64,000 nucleotides of DNA, from the NCBI GenBank assembly GCA_032716605.1, contig CM064571.1:14994321-15058320 (forward strand), in the 5' to 3' direction. Below, piece by piece: positions 32,001 through 42,830 of the stretch (the first letter of the stretch is position 1; the number at the start of each line of letters is the position of its first letter). Both the position numbers and the translations under genes were made by a program. A model generated the notes under the pieces. It did not search any database and was not told the origin of the DNA. It saw only the letters and a list, made by a program, of their open reading frames with translations. Source of the stretch: Paralithodes platypus (taxonomy: Eukaryota; Arthropoda; Malacostraca; Decapoda; Lithodidae).

Positions 32001-32600
32001 GTCCTGTAATCACACAAAAATAATGTCCCGACTGTAAACAAAGCATTGCGCACAATGAATCCTTCGACTTGACTCCTCTTCTTCTTGTTTTGAAAGATGC
32101 GGTGAGTGCGAATCACCCAATAGCCTATAGGGTAAAACACCGATAAAGGTACCGTCGGTCAATTAAAGTACCGATTTTCATTTGCACATTAGCCTATGGA
32201 GTGAGCGACTGAGCTTTACTCACAATAACGAAATACCGGCAACCTGTTTTTGCCCCCTCACAGTTCTACATAGCCTAGCCTATATGAGGATGACAATAAA
32301 TGGCAAGAATGTAGTTACCGGGTGTACCGCCCGTCTTGTTTACACTACGCGGACGCTCACCATCATGTTCCCGTCTAATTTGACTGCCTTTGGATACAAA
32401 AATACATTACCCTAACCAAACAACCTAACCTAACCTAACCTAGTATTATAGATTTATAAGTATTTATTTTATTATAAGTATTTATAGATGATTTATGTTG
32501 TATGTCGGTAGTGGTACACCCGGTAACTACATCCTTCCCCAATAAATCAAGGGGCGGTGAGGGGGGGCAACGCCCCTCCTATAGCCTAGGTCTAGGCTAT
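32001..32600. repeat. repeat G copy 3 with gamma empty site and (TTAGG)n
   Basis: Contains ATAATGTCCCGAC, the unoccupied TTAA site at about 32163, GTTTACACTACGCGG...GACTGCCTTTGGATACAA (also at 32803 and 35868), CCTAACCTAACCTAACC at 32425-32441 and a G-rich hairpin at 32545-32580. Confidence 0.65.
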
Positions 32601-32892
32601 AGTGTTTGAATGTATTTGGCTGGTAAATCTACAGTTAACCTATTATGCTTGCTATACAACCCCTATTTTTTCATTGTTTTCCTTTCGAAACCAATTTTTT
32701 TTTTTTTTAATCTTGCCATATTCAGGAAGCCCTACTGATGTCGAATTGTTGGAGTCTGGGGAAAGCAGCCAGGTAGAATGTAGAATGAGAGCATACCGCC
32801 AGCCTTGTTTACACTACGCGGAGTGGCGTCGGACGCTTGCCATCATGTTCCCGTCTATTTTGACTGCCTTTGGATACAATATGTTAACTTAC

Positions 32893-34985
32893 AGTTTCTT
32901 ACAGTAGATCCTCTGGAAAAAGGCAAACTAGGCCTGTGTATCCAGCTCAGTGCCAGTACTTGCACTGCTGCGGTCGTTCACGGTGTTGGCGGCGGCGGTA
33001 GCAGACGCAAAATTTTTACTATTCTGTATTTTTGCTTTATAATCAAACTTCAAATCTTGTCTTCCCCATGCTTTATCAAGATTACTTTCAAACTTCCTTA
33101 TTGATTCGGAATTGACTACATACTGGGGCAGTGCGTTCCACTCATTTACCACTCTATCACAAAATGAGTTCTTTGGCTTTTCAAGCCTATTTCTTTCTTT
33201 GTAAATTTTCTTAGAGTATTTACCTAATTGCCTAATTGTATTTACCTAATTGTAGTTTACAGGAGTTGAGCTAAGCTCGTGTTGTCCCGTCTCTCAGTCT
33301 ACTTTTTATCAAAAAAAATCTTGAAAATATGGATGTTCCTTGCCCCTACCACCTCCTCCTCCAGCCCATTCCATTTGTCAATACACTGTACATCTATGAC
33401 TGGGGCAGTGCGTTCCACTCATTTACCACTCTATCACAAAATGAGTTCTTTGCCTTTTCAAGCCTATTTCTTTCTTTGTAAATTTTCTTAAAGTGTCCTC
33501 TCGTTCTTGTTCCCTCCCGCATCAAGAAGATACCTTCACACACATCCTCATCATACATTCCTGACACTATCTTAAAAGTCTCTATCATATCCCCTCTCTT
33601 TCTCCTATATGCCAGTGTCGGAAGCCCCAGTGTCCTCAACCTCTGTTCATAGCCCGCGTTCTTCAACGTTGGTACTAGCTTGCTAGCTCTCCTCTGCACT
33701 TTCTCCACTGCTTCTATATCCTTTACCATATATGGAGCCCACACCTGGTTCGCATATTCCAGGTGCGGCCTAACCAGCGCTGTATAGAGATTCCTGAATA
33801 TTTCTTCGTCAAGTGACACAAATGTCCTCCTTATCAGCCCTACAATTCTATTGGCTTTGTTTATCTTTTCCACTAAATGTTCTGAGAAATTTAACTTATT
33901 GTCTATCACTATCACTACTCCTATATCCTTTTCTGCATTAACTTCCTCCATCGCTTCATACATACTGTATCCTACATTGTCTATCTTGCTTGTCCCAATC
34001 CGCATGTACTGTACTTGCATTTTTTTGGATGAAAAGGCATTAACCAATGCTCAGACCATCCCTTCATGCCCTCCACATCTCCTTGAAGCAAATCCACATC
34101 TTCCTTACTCCTCACTCTTCTATACAGCTTAGTGTCATCCGCATACAGGTATATCTCACTTCCATTAGTTATAACTTCAGGTAAGTCGTTGATAAATATA
34201 ATGAACAGTAGTGGTCCCAACACAGATCCCTGAGGTACCCCACTTGTAATTTCCCAGCCTATTCCATTCACCAGTACCCTCTGTCTCCGATCTTTCAGGA
34301 AGGCAATTCTATCCATTTCACACATTTCTCCCCTATATTATAGCTTCTAACTTTCTCTATTAACCTTTTATGTGGGACCTTATCAAAGGCCTTCATAAAA
34401 TCACAATATACCACGTCTATAACATCACCATCCTCCAGAATTTGTATCCAATCATCTACCACCTTAATTAGCTGTAGTACCTGTACTGTCGACTTCCCCG
34501 GCAAGAATCCGAACTGTCTCCCACTGAAAAGTTGGTTTGATTTCATATGCTCCATTATTCCTTCTCTAATTACCGTTTCCATCAGTTTACACACAACACT
34601 TGTCAAACTGACTGGTCTATAATTTCCTGGGTCATTTCTCTTTCCCTTCTTAAATATAGCTGTTATGTTCGCCTCTCTCCAGTCCATTGGGATTTGTCCT
34701 GTATTAAAAGATACCTCAAATAACATTTTTAATGGCTCTACTAACATCTCACCTCCTTCTTTATGATTCTTGGATGTATCCCATCCGGTCCCGGGGACTT
34801 ACTTCTGTTAATTTTTTCTATAGCCCTTCTTATTCTAGCATGGGAAAACTCTATTATTTCTAGTGCCGGTGCCTGTTTGATGGGAATAGTAGGCACTGCA
34901 TCATCCGACTCCACTGTTAGTACCTCCCCAAAGTATTTCCCCAGCACCTCTGCTTTCTCCTTATCAGTTTATCACCTTAACTAGT
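32893..34985 (-). mobile_element. CR1-like LINE (family CRa), longest copy, interrupted
   Basis: From the 3' tail at 32893 (TTCTTACAGTAG on the plus strand) to about 34985. On the minus strand it runs from the linker (SPGPDGIHPRIIKKE) through NYRPVSLTSVVCKLMETV, FGFLPGKSTVQ, DFMKAFDKVPHKRLIEKV, SGVPQGSVLGPLLF and YADDTKLY to the C-terminal NALPQ region. Frameshifts are visible near 34310 and 34015. There is no endonuclease, so it is 5'-truncated. A family CRb fragment is inserted at 33218-33398, with a 96-bp stretch of CRa present on both sides of it. Confidence 0.88.
33218..33398 (-). mobile_element. CR1-like LINE fragment (family CRb) nested in CRa
   Basis: Only the last 180 bp of the CRb family, including NGLEEE coding remains, AGACGGGACAACACGAG, and the ATTAGGTAAATA-type tail. 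It matches 55760-55932. Confidence 0.85.
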
Positions 34986-34989
34986 AAAA

Positions 34990-35300
34990 AGGCTGTCCGG
35001 GGTCTCTTCAATTTTTACCAAGATTTTTAATACAGTACTGTACTGTACTTGAATGTATCAATTTCAAGTCAAATATACATTTCCGAGTATCATCAAACCA
35101 TACTAGGCCTAAGTGTACTACGAATAATATTAACCTATTAGGAGCAACAGAATAGTGACAAATCAGGGGTTGTGAAGGTGTAAATTTATTAAATCTAGTT
35201 ATACTAGCCTACTCCAATTTTTTCATTATTTTCCTTTCGAAATTGAGTATTTTTTTAGTCTTACTATAGGCCTTTCCTCAGTGGACATGAGGTGGGCCAC
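34990..35300. other. no gene
   Basis: Mixed sequence with a TACTGTACTGTACT block at 35036. Nothing supported. Confidence 0.45.
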
Positions 35301-35309
35301 GCACACAAG

Positions 35310-35870
35310 CAGCATCCGAGCAAAGGCTAAAATAGGGCCCTGGGCTTCCTTCGCAGGAATCTCACAAAGTGTAATGCAAACATAAAAATCCAAGCTTTCA
35401 AATCATTAGTTCAGCCACACTTAGAATACTGCGACACCGTCTGGGATCCACACTCACAATAATATCAATAAATTAGAGGCCATACAAAACAAAGCTGCAA
35501 GATGGATCAGATATGATTACAGACATACTACAGTATATCAGTCACTTTGCTCAAACAAGACATTAAATTAGACCCCCTTGTAACAAGAAGACAAATACAC
35601 AGACAACAAATGTTATACAAAGTCACAATCTAGTGGACATAGACAAAAATACACATTTACACCCTACAAACATAAGATTTACGAGACGCAGCCACAACTT
35701 AAAATACCACACATATCAGGCAAGCACGGACATATTCAGACATTAATTTTTTCCCCGCGGGCCGCAGCATCCAAGAGGGGAATCAGCTCCCATCTCACAT
35801 AGGCTAGTTAATAGCCCCACTCTTGATTCCTTTAGAAATAGGATCACTAATCATTATCTCCCTAATCCTT
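35310..35870 (+). mobile_element. LINE fragment, C-terminal RT region, degraded
   Basis: The plus strand reads GFLRRNLTKCNANIKIQAFK, SLVQPHLEYCDTVWDPHS, then AIQNKAARWI with stops and shifts. A LINE family distinct from CRa, CRb and CRc. Confidence 0.65.
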
Positions 35871-36095
35871 GTTTACACTACGCAGAGCGGCGTCGGACGC
35901 TTGCCATCATATTCCCTTCTATTTTGACTGCCTTTTGGATACAATAATATGTTGAGGGGGGGGGGGGGGGGGCAAAGCCCCCCCATGACATTACATTACA
36001 TTACATTACATAACATTTTTCACTTGTCAAGTTCTTGGATTTGAGATCGGCGCGTATAGTCCGATCCCAGGTCTTCCTCGGTCCACATGACATAT
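35871..36095 (-). repeat. repeat G piece, G-run hairpin and a LINE 3' fragment
   Basis: GTTTACACTACGCAG at 35872; a G run of 18 with GGGGGGCAAAGCCCCCC hairpin at 35947-35985; then (ACATT)n and about 80 bp (CCCAGGTCTTCCTCGGTCCA) matching the LINE 3' end at 63760-63830. The tandem ACATT is the tail of that minus-strand LINE. Confidence 0.6.
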
Positions 36096-36762
36096 TGTCA
36101 TCATCATATATATTGCCAGCAGGAGGCAAATAACCGAACAAATCGCGGTCAAAATAGACGCTAAGTTAACCGCGGCGATCGCCCTATGTAAACATGACCG
36201 TACGCCCGGAATCTACATCCATCCCAAAGCAGCCCCCAAATTAAGTTAGGATGTCATGTTAGATTAATGCTTCCATTGAAAATGAGAGTCGGTGAGGTAG
36301 ACACTCGTGTACCACGGCGGACGCCGCGTAACGTAAACAAACCAATCACTCGCCTCCTCTGATGAAAATGTTAGGATATCATCAACCTAACCTAACCTGA
36401 GAGCTGCCGCCCCCAGACCCCCGCTGCTCTAAATAATGATGAAGAAGGCATAAAATAACTAAAAAGTAGTGCGGGAGAGCGAAAAACACCGAGATCGTGC
36501 GTCATAAGAAAATGGGTTTACAGAAAACGGAGTTTCGGGGGTACAGTCGTCAAACCGCGGTGGATGAGTCTCACTTTAGTGAAGGTTTATAACCCATTGG
36601 CTGCGGGAAACAGTACCGGTACTACGTTTTGGCAAGTTACAGCAATTTACAGGGTTTAAAAGCCTGAAAAAGCCGTAGAAATCGAGTGTCAGTGGGCGGG
36701 ACTGCGAGGGGCCCACCTCCGACCGTCAGCACGTCCGTCCGTGCACTGAGGTCTCAGACCCG
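36096..36762. other. repeat G pieces; no gene
   Basis: Holds reverse-oriented pieces of repeat G at 36150-36235 (GTAAACATGACCGTACGCCC), CCTAACCTAACC at 36385 and CTGCCGCCCCCAGACCCCCG at 36404. The last bases (GGTCTCAGACCCG) are the left flank of the LTR element. Confidence 0.5.
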
Positions 36763-38579
36763 TGTTACGACTGAGGGTTAAATATATCAGGGCTCTTATT
36801 CATTGGACTAGTAATGGCATAAATGCTACAACGGAAAGCGCTAGATCCAACCTCTGATGTATATTCCCAGTGAACAAAGAACACAAATACTCTACAGAGT
36901 TCTATATGTAATAATAGGTTATTAAACTCTCAATAAATGTGCGTCTACTCTAGGCTTAATGTTATGTGAAAACAGCCTATTACTACCTATAACCGAAGGT
37001 GCTTGGTTATGGTATGCAAAGTAAGGTGGTAAGAGAAGTTACAGCTTACGTTACTTTAATCAATAAATGTCAGGCACTCCTGCATGAAAGAAAGTGCACT
37101 AAAGTCCTTCAACACCAACAAGGAATCTTCTTTAAATGTTAGATGCTATAAAGATGCTCGTATCGGAAATGGAACCCAAAAAGGCAGGCAGCGGAACAAT
37201 GCTCGTGCAGGCTATGCACACAAAAAGGCAGAATATATAATGCCGTCGGAGCCAAGAATATCCTAAACACTACAACAATAATAATGATCGCCACAACAAT
37301 GCAGTATTCCTATCAACAAAAAAGAGCCTAAGTCGTTTGTGTCTCAATACATCAAACTAGGCTGCGAAATGCTTGTGTAATCATAAATGGGTATGCATAA
37401 TAAGAGTAATTAGGTTAATATACTTAATGTCTACTGTGACTGATAAAGTCTAGCTAGAGTCAATGATACGAGATACTGGTGCGCATGGCATGCCGCATAG
37501 CCTAGTGCAAATCTCAAGTCTGTGCGTCAAATATTACGTTATAGGGAAGGGTAGCTCTCTTGAGAAACCTTAATACCGAAGTATTAAGCGTTCTCCTGGC
37601 GTACCTCAAAGACAAACAACGAGCTTAGAACAGTGCAGAATGGTATAGGCAAAAAGCCCTCATTCGTGCATGCTCTACTCTCCATGGCACACAGACTAGA
37701 ATTTACTCAATCAACTCCAGTTCTCAGGTATGTCGTGCAGCTTTTTACTAAAGCCAGCACTCATAGGAAACAATACCTTATAATATCAGACTCCTAGTCT
37801 AGCATTATCTAATCCAGCAGAACACTAATAATTATAGGAAGCGGTACTAAACAATATGAATGCCAACCAATGCTTTGTGATCAACTTATCTTAACAACTA
37901 ACATACATGGGTTATATCAGACCTTAACGCACAATACAACTGGCCAGCATGAAGCTGATTTTGCAGAGTTAACCAGAGGGGGTATAATATGAATAAAAGG
38001 TGGTGAAAGGTATGGAAAATGAGAGAGATAGGCAGAGGAAAAGATTCTCAGGTGCAGAGCGGGGAACAGATATCAAAGAGATAAGAGGGATGCGTTCTAG
38101 AAACCAGATCTGAGGCAAAGAGTGGCGAGGGACCTGTATATATACTAGCACTAGGTCGAGCCGCGTGGGAAAAGAGCGGTAACAAGTCCTCTAACCACTA
38201 CCAAAGTAGCTAGCAAAACATTACGTCACCAAGCATGGTAAAGAACTCCCTCAACCAATCCCCACGAGGCCAGCCAGCTATGACGTCATCGAGTATAGCA
38301 AAACACTACGCGCCCCCTCTCACTCTGTTCTACTCTCTCTCTCTCTCTCTGATCCTATCATTACTAGTTAAGGATAAAACATATACTTTACAATTAAATA
38401 TATAAAGCCTTGACATGGGTGAAAACAAAGAGCCTTTCTGGACTGCCCATGACACAATCTTTCATATGAAATAAAGCACACAACAATACACAAACTGTAG
38501 CCACATCCACTGTCCTGGCGATCCTAGCGAGTCACTGTAGGACAATCCATGCGGTTCTAACGGAGTGGTTAACGTCACA
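36763..38579 (-). repeat. 3' LTR of the Gypsy-type element
   Basis: 1817 bp, long for the group. No gene inside. The 60-codon frame at 37084 is repeated in the other LTR and has no domain. A CT microsatellite lies at about 38333-38350. Confidence 0.9.
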
Positions 38580-39051
38580 CCCCCCCCAAGATTTTTCTCA
38601 GAGGCCCAAGGCTCACAAAAATCTGATGGTTAGAACCCATGCTATATCTCTACTTCCCATCACCCAGCGGCAGTAAAATATCTGGCACAGTTCCTCAACA
38701 AAACATTTTACAAAATTATAACCCTCCCCAACACAATAGGTTAAATTATATGTAGTTATGCTCCTCAAGAGCGAGCTTCTCTAGCCCAGAATTCTGAGAG
38801 GAGTGCAACTCAGAATTACTGCTATAACATACTGAAAAATTCAACTATCAAAGAAAGAGTTTTTATTTGATTTTTATGTTTTTAATTTGTTTATTTCGGC
38901 TGCACTATAGGGGCAAGCCTAGTTTTTTCTTCTATACCAAACGCTCAACTCCTGCTTTACGACCCAATACGCTGGGCTACAACCGCGAGCCAACAAGCAC
39001 CAAGCGCAAAATACTATTCAAACTAAAGCAGGAGGCTACCCGTGTGTCAAT

Positions 39052-39972
39052 CTACCCAGGATCATATACCCTTGAACGACCATCTGCAACCACGTTGTCA
39101 CAACCGGCAATATGGCGTATGTCCAGGTTATATACCAGTAACCTTAGTGACCACCTGGTCAGCCTCATATTCCGATTGTGAAACTGGTCCAAGAACTTGA
39201 GAGGGTGATGATCTGTGTGGACTACAACGACCGGACCATAGGCTGGAACATAGACCTCGAAATTGCCCAGCGCAAGCACAACCGCCAGCAGCTCCTCCTC
39301 GACAACAGAGCAGCTCCCCTGGGCCGAATTGTACTTCTCCGAGCAGAAACTAACAGGATGCTCCAGCCCATCATCGTCCTTTTCCACAAGGACGGCACCA
39401 GCCCCCACACCACTAGCCTCCGTTGCTAGTTGGAAAGGTAGGCTAAAGTTAGGGGCCCTGAGGATCGGGTGAGTGCACAACAGGTGTTTTACTTCTCTAA
39501 ACACCTTCTCACACTCAGGCGCCCATTTGAACTTCTTATCCTTCCAGTTATCCTCCACCTGAGCTTGACTGTCCCGTTCTCCTTCTCCACCTTGACTGCT
39601 AAACGTCATCACAGGCACAGTGAGAGGCTCAGGGGGGTGCCTCCCATACTCCTTCATGAGATTAACGTGACTTAACTGATTGCGCTTCCGTCTGTCTGGA
39701 GTGGCTACCAAGTAATCCAGGTCTGATAGCTCCTCAACCACCCTATAAGGACCAGCGTACTTCGCGGATAAGGGGTGACCTACAAGGGGCAGTAGAATCA
39801 ACACCTGACCCACGTGAAACTCCCTGAGTTCAACCTTGAGGTCGTACCTGTCCTTCCTGAGGGCTTGAGAGCTAGTCAAATTACGGCCAGCCAACTCCAG
39901 ACTGCGCAACATCCGTTCTCGACTGTCGAGGACACACTTGAGCATAGAACAAGGTTTTCTGCGCCCTCCCAT
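39052..39972 (-). CDS. integrase C-terminus fused to RNase H (Gypsy-type pol, rearranged)
   Basis: The first 110 residues are the integrase C-terminal domain with GPYRVVEELSDLDYLV and HVNLMKEYG. From residue 148 or so comes a Gypsy RNase H: KWAPECEKVF, FQLATEASGVGAGAVL, EEELLAVVLAL, HTDHHPLKFL and CDNVVADGRSR. In standard Gypsy pol, RNase H lies between RT and integrase; here it is last. The first catalytic Asp is replaced (TEAS instead of TDAS). The frame opens within integrase and is one base out of register with the upstream frame near 39965, so originally the two were one polyprotein. Confidence 0.85.
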   Translation of the reverse strand: MGGRRKPCSMLKCVLDSRERMLRSLELAGRNLTSSQALRKDRYDLKVELREFHVGQVLILLPLVGHPLSAKYAGPYRVVEELSDLDYLVATPDRRKRNQLSHVNLMKEYGRHPPEPLTVPVMTFSSQGGEGERDSQAQVEDNWKDKKFKWAPECEKVFREVKHLLCTHPILRAPNFSLPFQLATEASGVGAGAVLVEKDDDGLEHPVSFCSEKYNSAQGSCSVVEEELLAVVLALGNFEVYVPAYGPVVVVHTDHHPLKFLDQFHNRNMRLTRWSLRLLVYNLDIRHIAGCDNVVADGRSRVYDPG

Positions 39973-42254
39973 ACTTCTTCAACCATATGGAGAGGCCCTC
40001 TGACACGGTGTCCAAAGACGAGCTCATTAGGGCTGAATCCTAAACTCTCCCCAGGTACCTCCCGCACAGCAAACAAACCACCTGGCAGGCCAAGATCCCA
40101 ACCCTTCCCACTCTCAAAGCAACAACAACGAAGCACAGATTTCAAGGCTGAGTGCCACCGCTCTAACACACCCTGGCTCTCCGGATGATACGCAGATGAC
40201 ACAACCGTAACAATCCCATGCTGCGGCATTGCTTGAACTAAGAGGCTAGAAGTGAAGTTGGGTCCCTGGACTGACTGAATCCCCTGCGGGTAACCATACC
40301 GGGAAAAATACACTAGCAAGCTTCGGACCACCGTCTTCGCCGACCCATTTCTCATAGGGTACGCGTCAGGGTACCTTGTTGCTACATCTCCCGACTGTGC
40401 ATCACTGTCCTCCTTCAACTCTTTCGTCTTTTTAAGCCCATCCTCTGCCTTTTCAGGAACAGTTACTGGGTCTTCTCCAGACTCGAAATGTGGTCCTAAT
40501 AATGAGTCCCCGAGAAGGTCCGTTGATACTAAACTCTCAACCGCATCAACTTTCAACCCCTTCTCGGTACCCTTCCTCCGCTGATCTAAAGACTGTTGAC
40601 CAGAATGTGACTCCCTGGATGCAAGATCTCCGGTGGCAACACACGCCATAGGTTGCACCGGACACTTCTCAACCCACTCCTGCTCCTCCCTACTCACGTC
40701 GGCCGGCTTCTCGGCAACGACCAAGGGTGGAGCCTCAGAAGTAGGTCCCGCAAAGTCGTTGCCGAGAAGGAGGTCGACGCCCCCAACAGGTAACTTCTCC
40801 ACAATTCCTACATCCAGGTCCCGAGTCACACCATCAACTTCCATCTTCATTCTTACAAGCGGGTATGACCTTGTCGCATTAACTCCCTGAACCACAACCA
40901 TCCGCGCCGTATTGACAGGTTTACCAGTGAAATTTCTCAACAGTGTTTGCGATGCCCCCGTGTCACGCAAAATTCTCACCTCATGTCTTCTACCCCCCCA
41001 CTCCACACAACCGAGTCCCCTGTGGTCACTAAAGGCATCACGGACAGGGAATAAGCCTTCCGGATCCTTCTGCACTGGCAGTGTATTTACCTCGGAAGAA
41101 ATGCCTCTAACAAACTCCGATGTCCTCTTGAACACTCCAATGCCGTGAGCAAAAGACACGGCTGCCGGAGGAGGTCGACTAGGGCACTCATTTGCCTTAT
41201 GACCCTCCTGGTGGCAACTAAAACACATAAATTTCGGTTTCGGCTTATACTGGGATGTAAAAGGCCCCTGACTTTTCACATACGGTGTGGTGTAAGGTTT
41301 GGATTCAGTTTTAGTTTCATTGCTCTTTTGTTTAAATGTGTCATTGCTACGGGGAGGGGGAGGATAACGGTCCCTAGCACTTGCATCGTACTTCTGTGAG
41401 GACCCGCAACTCCGAATCAACGACAACCGTAGATCAGCCATTTCTGCTGCTTCTACTAGAGTTCTTGGGTTTTTCTCCTTTAAGTTCAAAGTTAGATCAC
41501 CGCCCGTGCTCTTAAAGAACTGCTCCAACATCATCAACTGCTTAAGTCCATCAAATGTTGTTACTTTCTCAGATCGGAGCCAGTTCCCCATAGCATCGGA
41601 CAAGTCCCGGGCGTGTTCCAAAAAGGTGCTATCTCTTCCCTTAGTTACACCCCGGAACTTCAAACGGTACGTTTCTGGTTGCAGTTCGTAAGCCCTCAGG
41701 ACAGCCTCCTTGAGATCCTCATACACAATACATGACTCCAAAGGTAACGCATCGTAGGCTTTAAGACCCTTGCCTATTAATCTAGAGGATACAAGTGCTG
41801 CCCATTTATTCTCTGGCCACTGGTGTTCCTGGCACTTCTTCTCAAAGAGTGTGAAAAATTCTGTTACACCACTCTCATCAAACACCGGAACCAGTTTCAA
41901 TAAGTGCGAGAGAGATTGATCATGACCACGGTTACCAGCCCCAAGTCGCTGTCCCGTTGTCTCTACTCGCGACTTCTCTACGTCCCTGTCGGCACAGTAC
42001 TTAGTCGACTCAGCTTGGATTTTTGCTAGCTCTATTTGCTGGTGACTGATAGTTTTTCTCTCTTCTATCTTGGCTAATTCTATTTGCTGCTTACAGTATG
42101 CTGAAGCTGAAGCTGACATGTTCTCTTCGATCTTAGCTAATTCGAGCTGAAGCAATAATTCAGGAGATAACCCTTGAGGAGGTGAAGGTGCTACAATGTT
42201 TGAAATTACCGGTGGTCCCCCCAGGGGCAACCCACTCTGCCAGTCACCACCCAA
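39876..42254 (-). CDS. gag-protease-partial integrase polyprotein
   Basis: 792 codons. In order: an ELAKIEE coiled-coil segment (residues 30-90); a SCAN-like gag region (FFTLFEKKCQEHQWPENKWA, YRLKFRG); a CCHC knuckle CFSCHQEGHKANEC at about residue 342; protease with LRDTGASQTLL at about 427 and VDLLLGNDFAG at about 487; an acidic linker; then at about 623 the integrase core begins abruptly at ATRYPDAYP. The first catalytic Asp region of integrase is absent and the second reads QSVQG instead of QSDQG, while HPESQG with the Glu remains. The joint keeps the reading frame. Stops near 39876 after a one-base shift. Confidence 0.88.
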   Translation of the reverse strand: MGGDWQSGLPLGGPPVISNIVAPSPPQGLSPELLLQLELAKIEENMSASASAYCKQQIELAKIEERKTISHQQIELAKIQAESTKYCADRDVEKSRVETTGQRLGAGNRGHDQSLSHLLKLVPVFDESGVTEFFTLFEKKCQEHQWPENKWAALVSSRLIGKGLKAYDALPLESCIVYEDLKEAVLRAYELQPETYRLKFRGVTKGRDSTFLEHARDLSDAMGNWLRSEKVTTFDGLKQLMMLEQFFKSTGGDLTLNLKEKNPRTLVEAAEMADLRLSLIRSCGSSQKYDASARDRYPPPPRSNDTFKQKSNETKTESKPYTTPYVKSQGPFTSQYKPKPKFMCFSCHQEGHKANECPSRPPPAAVSFAHGIGVFKRTSEFVRGISSEVNTLPVQKDPEGLFPVRDAFSDHRGLGCVEWGGRRHEVRILRDTGASQTLLRNFTGKPVNTARMVVVQGVNATRSYPLVRMKMEVDGVTRDLDVGIVEKLPVGGVDLLLGNDFAGPTSEAPPLVVAEKPADVSREEQEWVEKCPVQPMACVATGDLASRESHSGQQSLDQRRKGTEKGLKVDAVESLVSTDLLGDSLLGPHFESGEDPVTVPEKAEDGLKKTKELKEDSDAQSGDVATRYPDAYPMRNGSAKTVVRSLLVYFSRYGYPQGIQSVQGPNFTSSLLVQAMPQHGIVTVVSSAYHPESQGVLERWHSALKSVLRCCCFESGKGWDLGLPGGLFAVREVPGESLGFSPNELVFGHRVRGPLHMVEEVWEGAENLVLCSSVSSTVENGCCAVWSWLAVI

Positions 42255-42616
42255 CTGCGGAAGCGTACCCGGGTCGGCAAACTACTGGGATGGCTGGGAG
42301 TCGAGTGTAGGGGAAGCATGGCCGAAGGGCTCTGAGCACTCAACCCATCTCGCTCACCAGTCACCCTGCCCAGTACACACGTTATCAAGTTATCCCTGGT
42401 CATGCTGCTAGTAACCGCATGACCGATAGCTGTGGCCAGGCATTGAAGACCGTACCGATCCATACCCTCCAACCGCTCGGCAGTAACAGGCCATTGCAAA
42501 AATATCCTAGCATCCTCCTCACAGTTCACCTGATTAACCATATCATCATACTGCTGTTCCTCAGTTTCGACATTACGTACTGTGTCTCCATTCTCCTCTG
42601 ATCCGGTATAAGACAT
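42206..42616 (-). CDS. gag N-terminus in a shifted frame
   Basis: The ATG at 42616 (MSYTGSEENG) opens a frame with EQQYDDMVNQVNCEEDARIF that fits the N-terminus of the same gag but leaves the frame of the 792-codon ORF at about 42250-42300. Probably one indel. It lies about 215 bp inside the 5' LTR. Confidence 0.65.
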   Translation of the reverse strand: MSYTGSEENGDTVRNVETEEQQYDDMVNQVNCEEDARIFLQWPVTAERLEGMDRYGLQCLATAIGHAVTSSMTRDNLITCVLGRVTGERDGLSAQSPSAMLPLHSTPSHPSSLPTRVRFRSWVVTGRVGCPWGDHR

Positions 42617-42830
42617 GATGCTCACAAAAATTTCCCACCTCAATATTCAGAAAAGAAGCACCCCAAACTCTTATACCTCAATATACACACAAAAATTCTC
42701 GGAAATACTCAAGGGCTATACTATGTTGCAAAAAAAAATTATTCTTGCTGATCCCTGCAAAATATTCCCCAAAACAAATGTTCCCTGCTAATAAATGTAG
42801 GTTCACCAAATCCTAGGTAAGGTCGCCATT

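Noticed and set aside
37084..37266. Small gene of 60 codons, also at 43152
   Set aside because: Identical copies in the two LTRs of one retrotransposon, no domain; expected from LTR duplication.
39814..41691. Several plus-strand frames of 60-125 codons
   Set aside because: They are antisense shadows of the minus-strand gag-pol frames.
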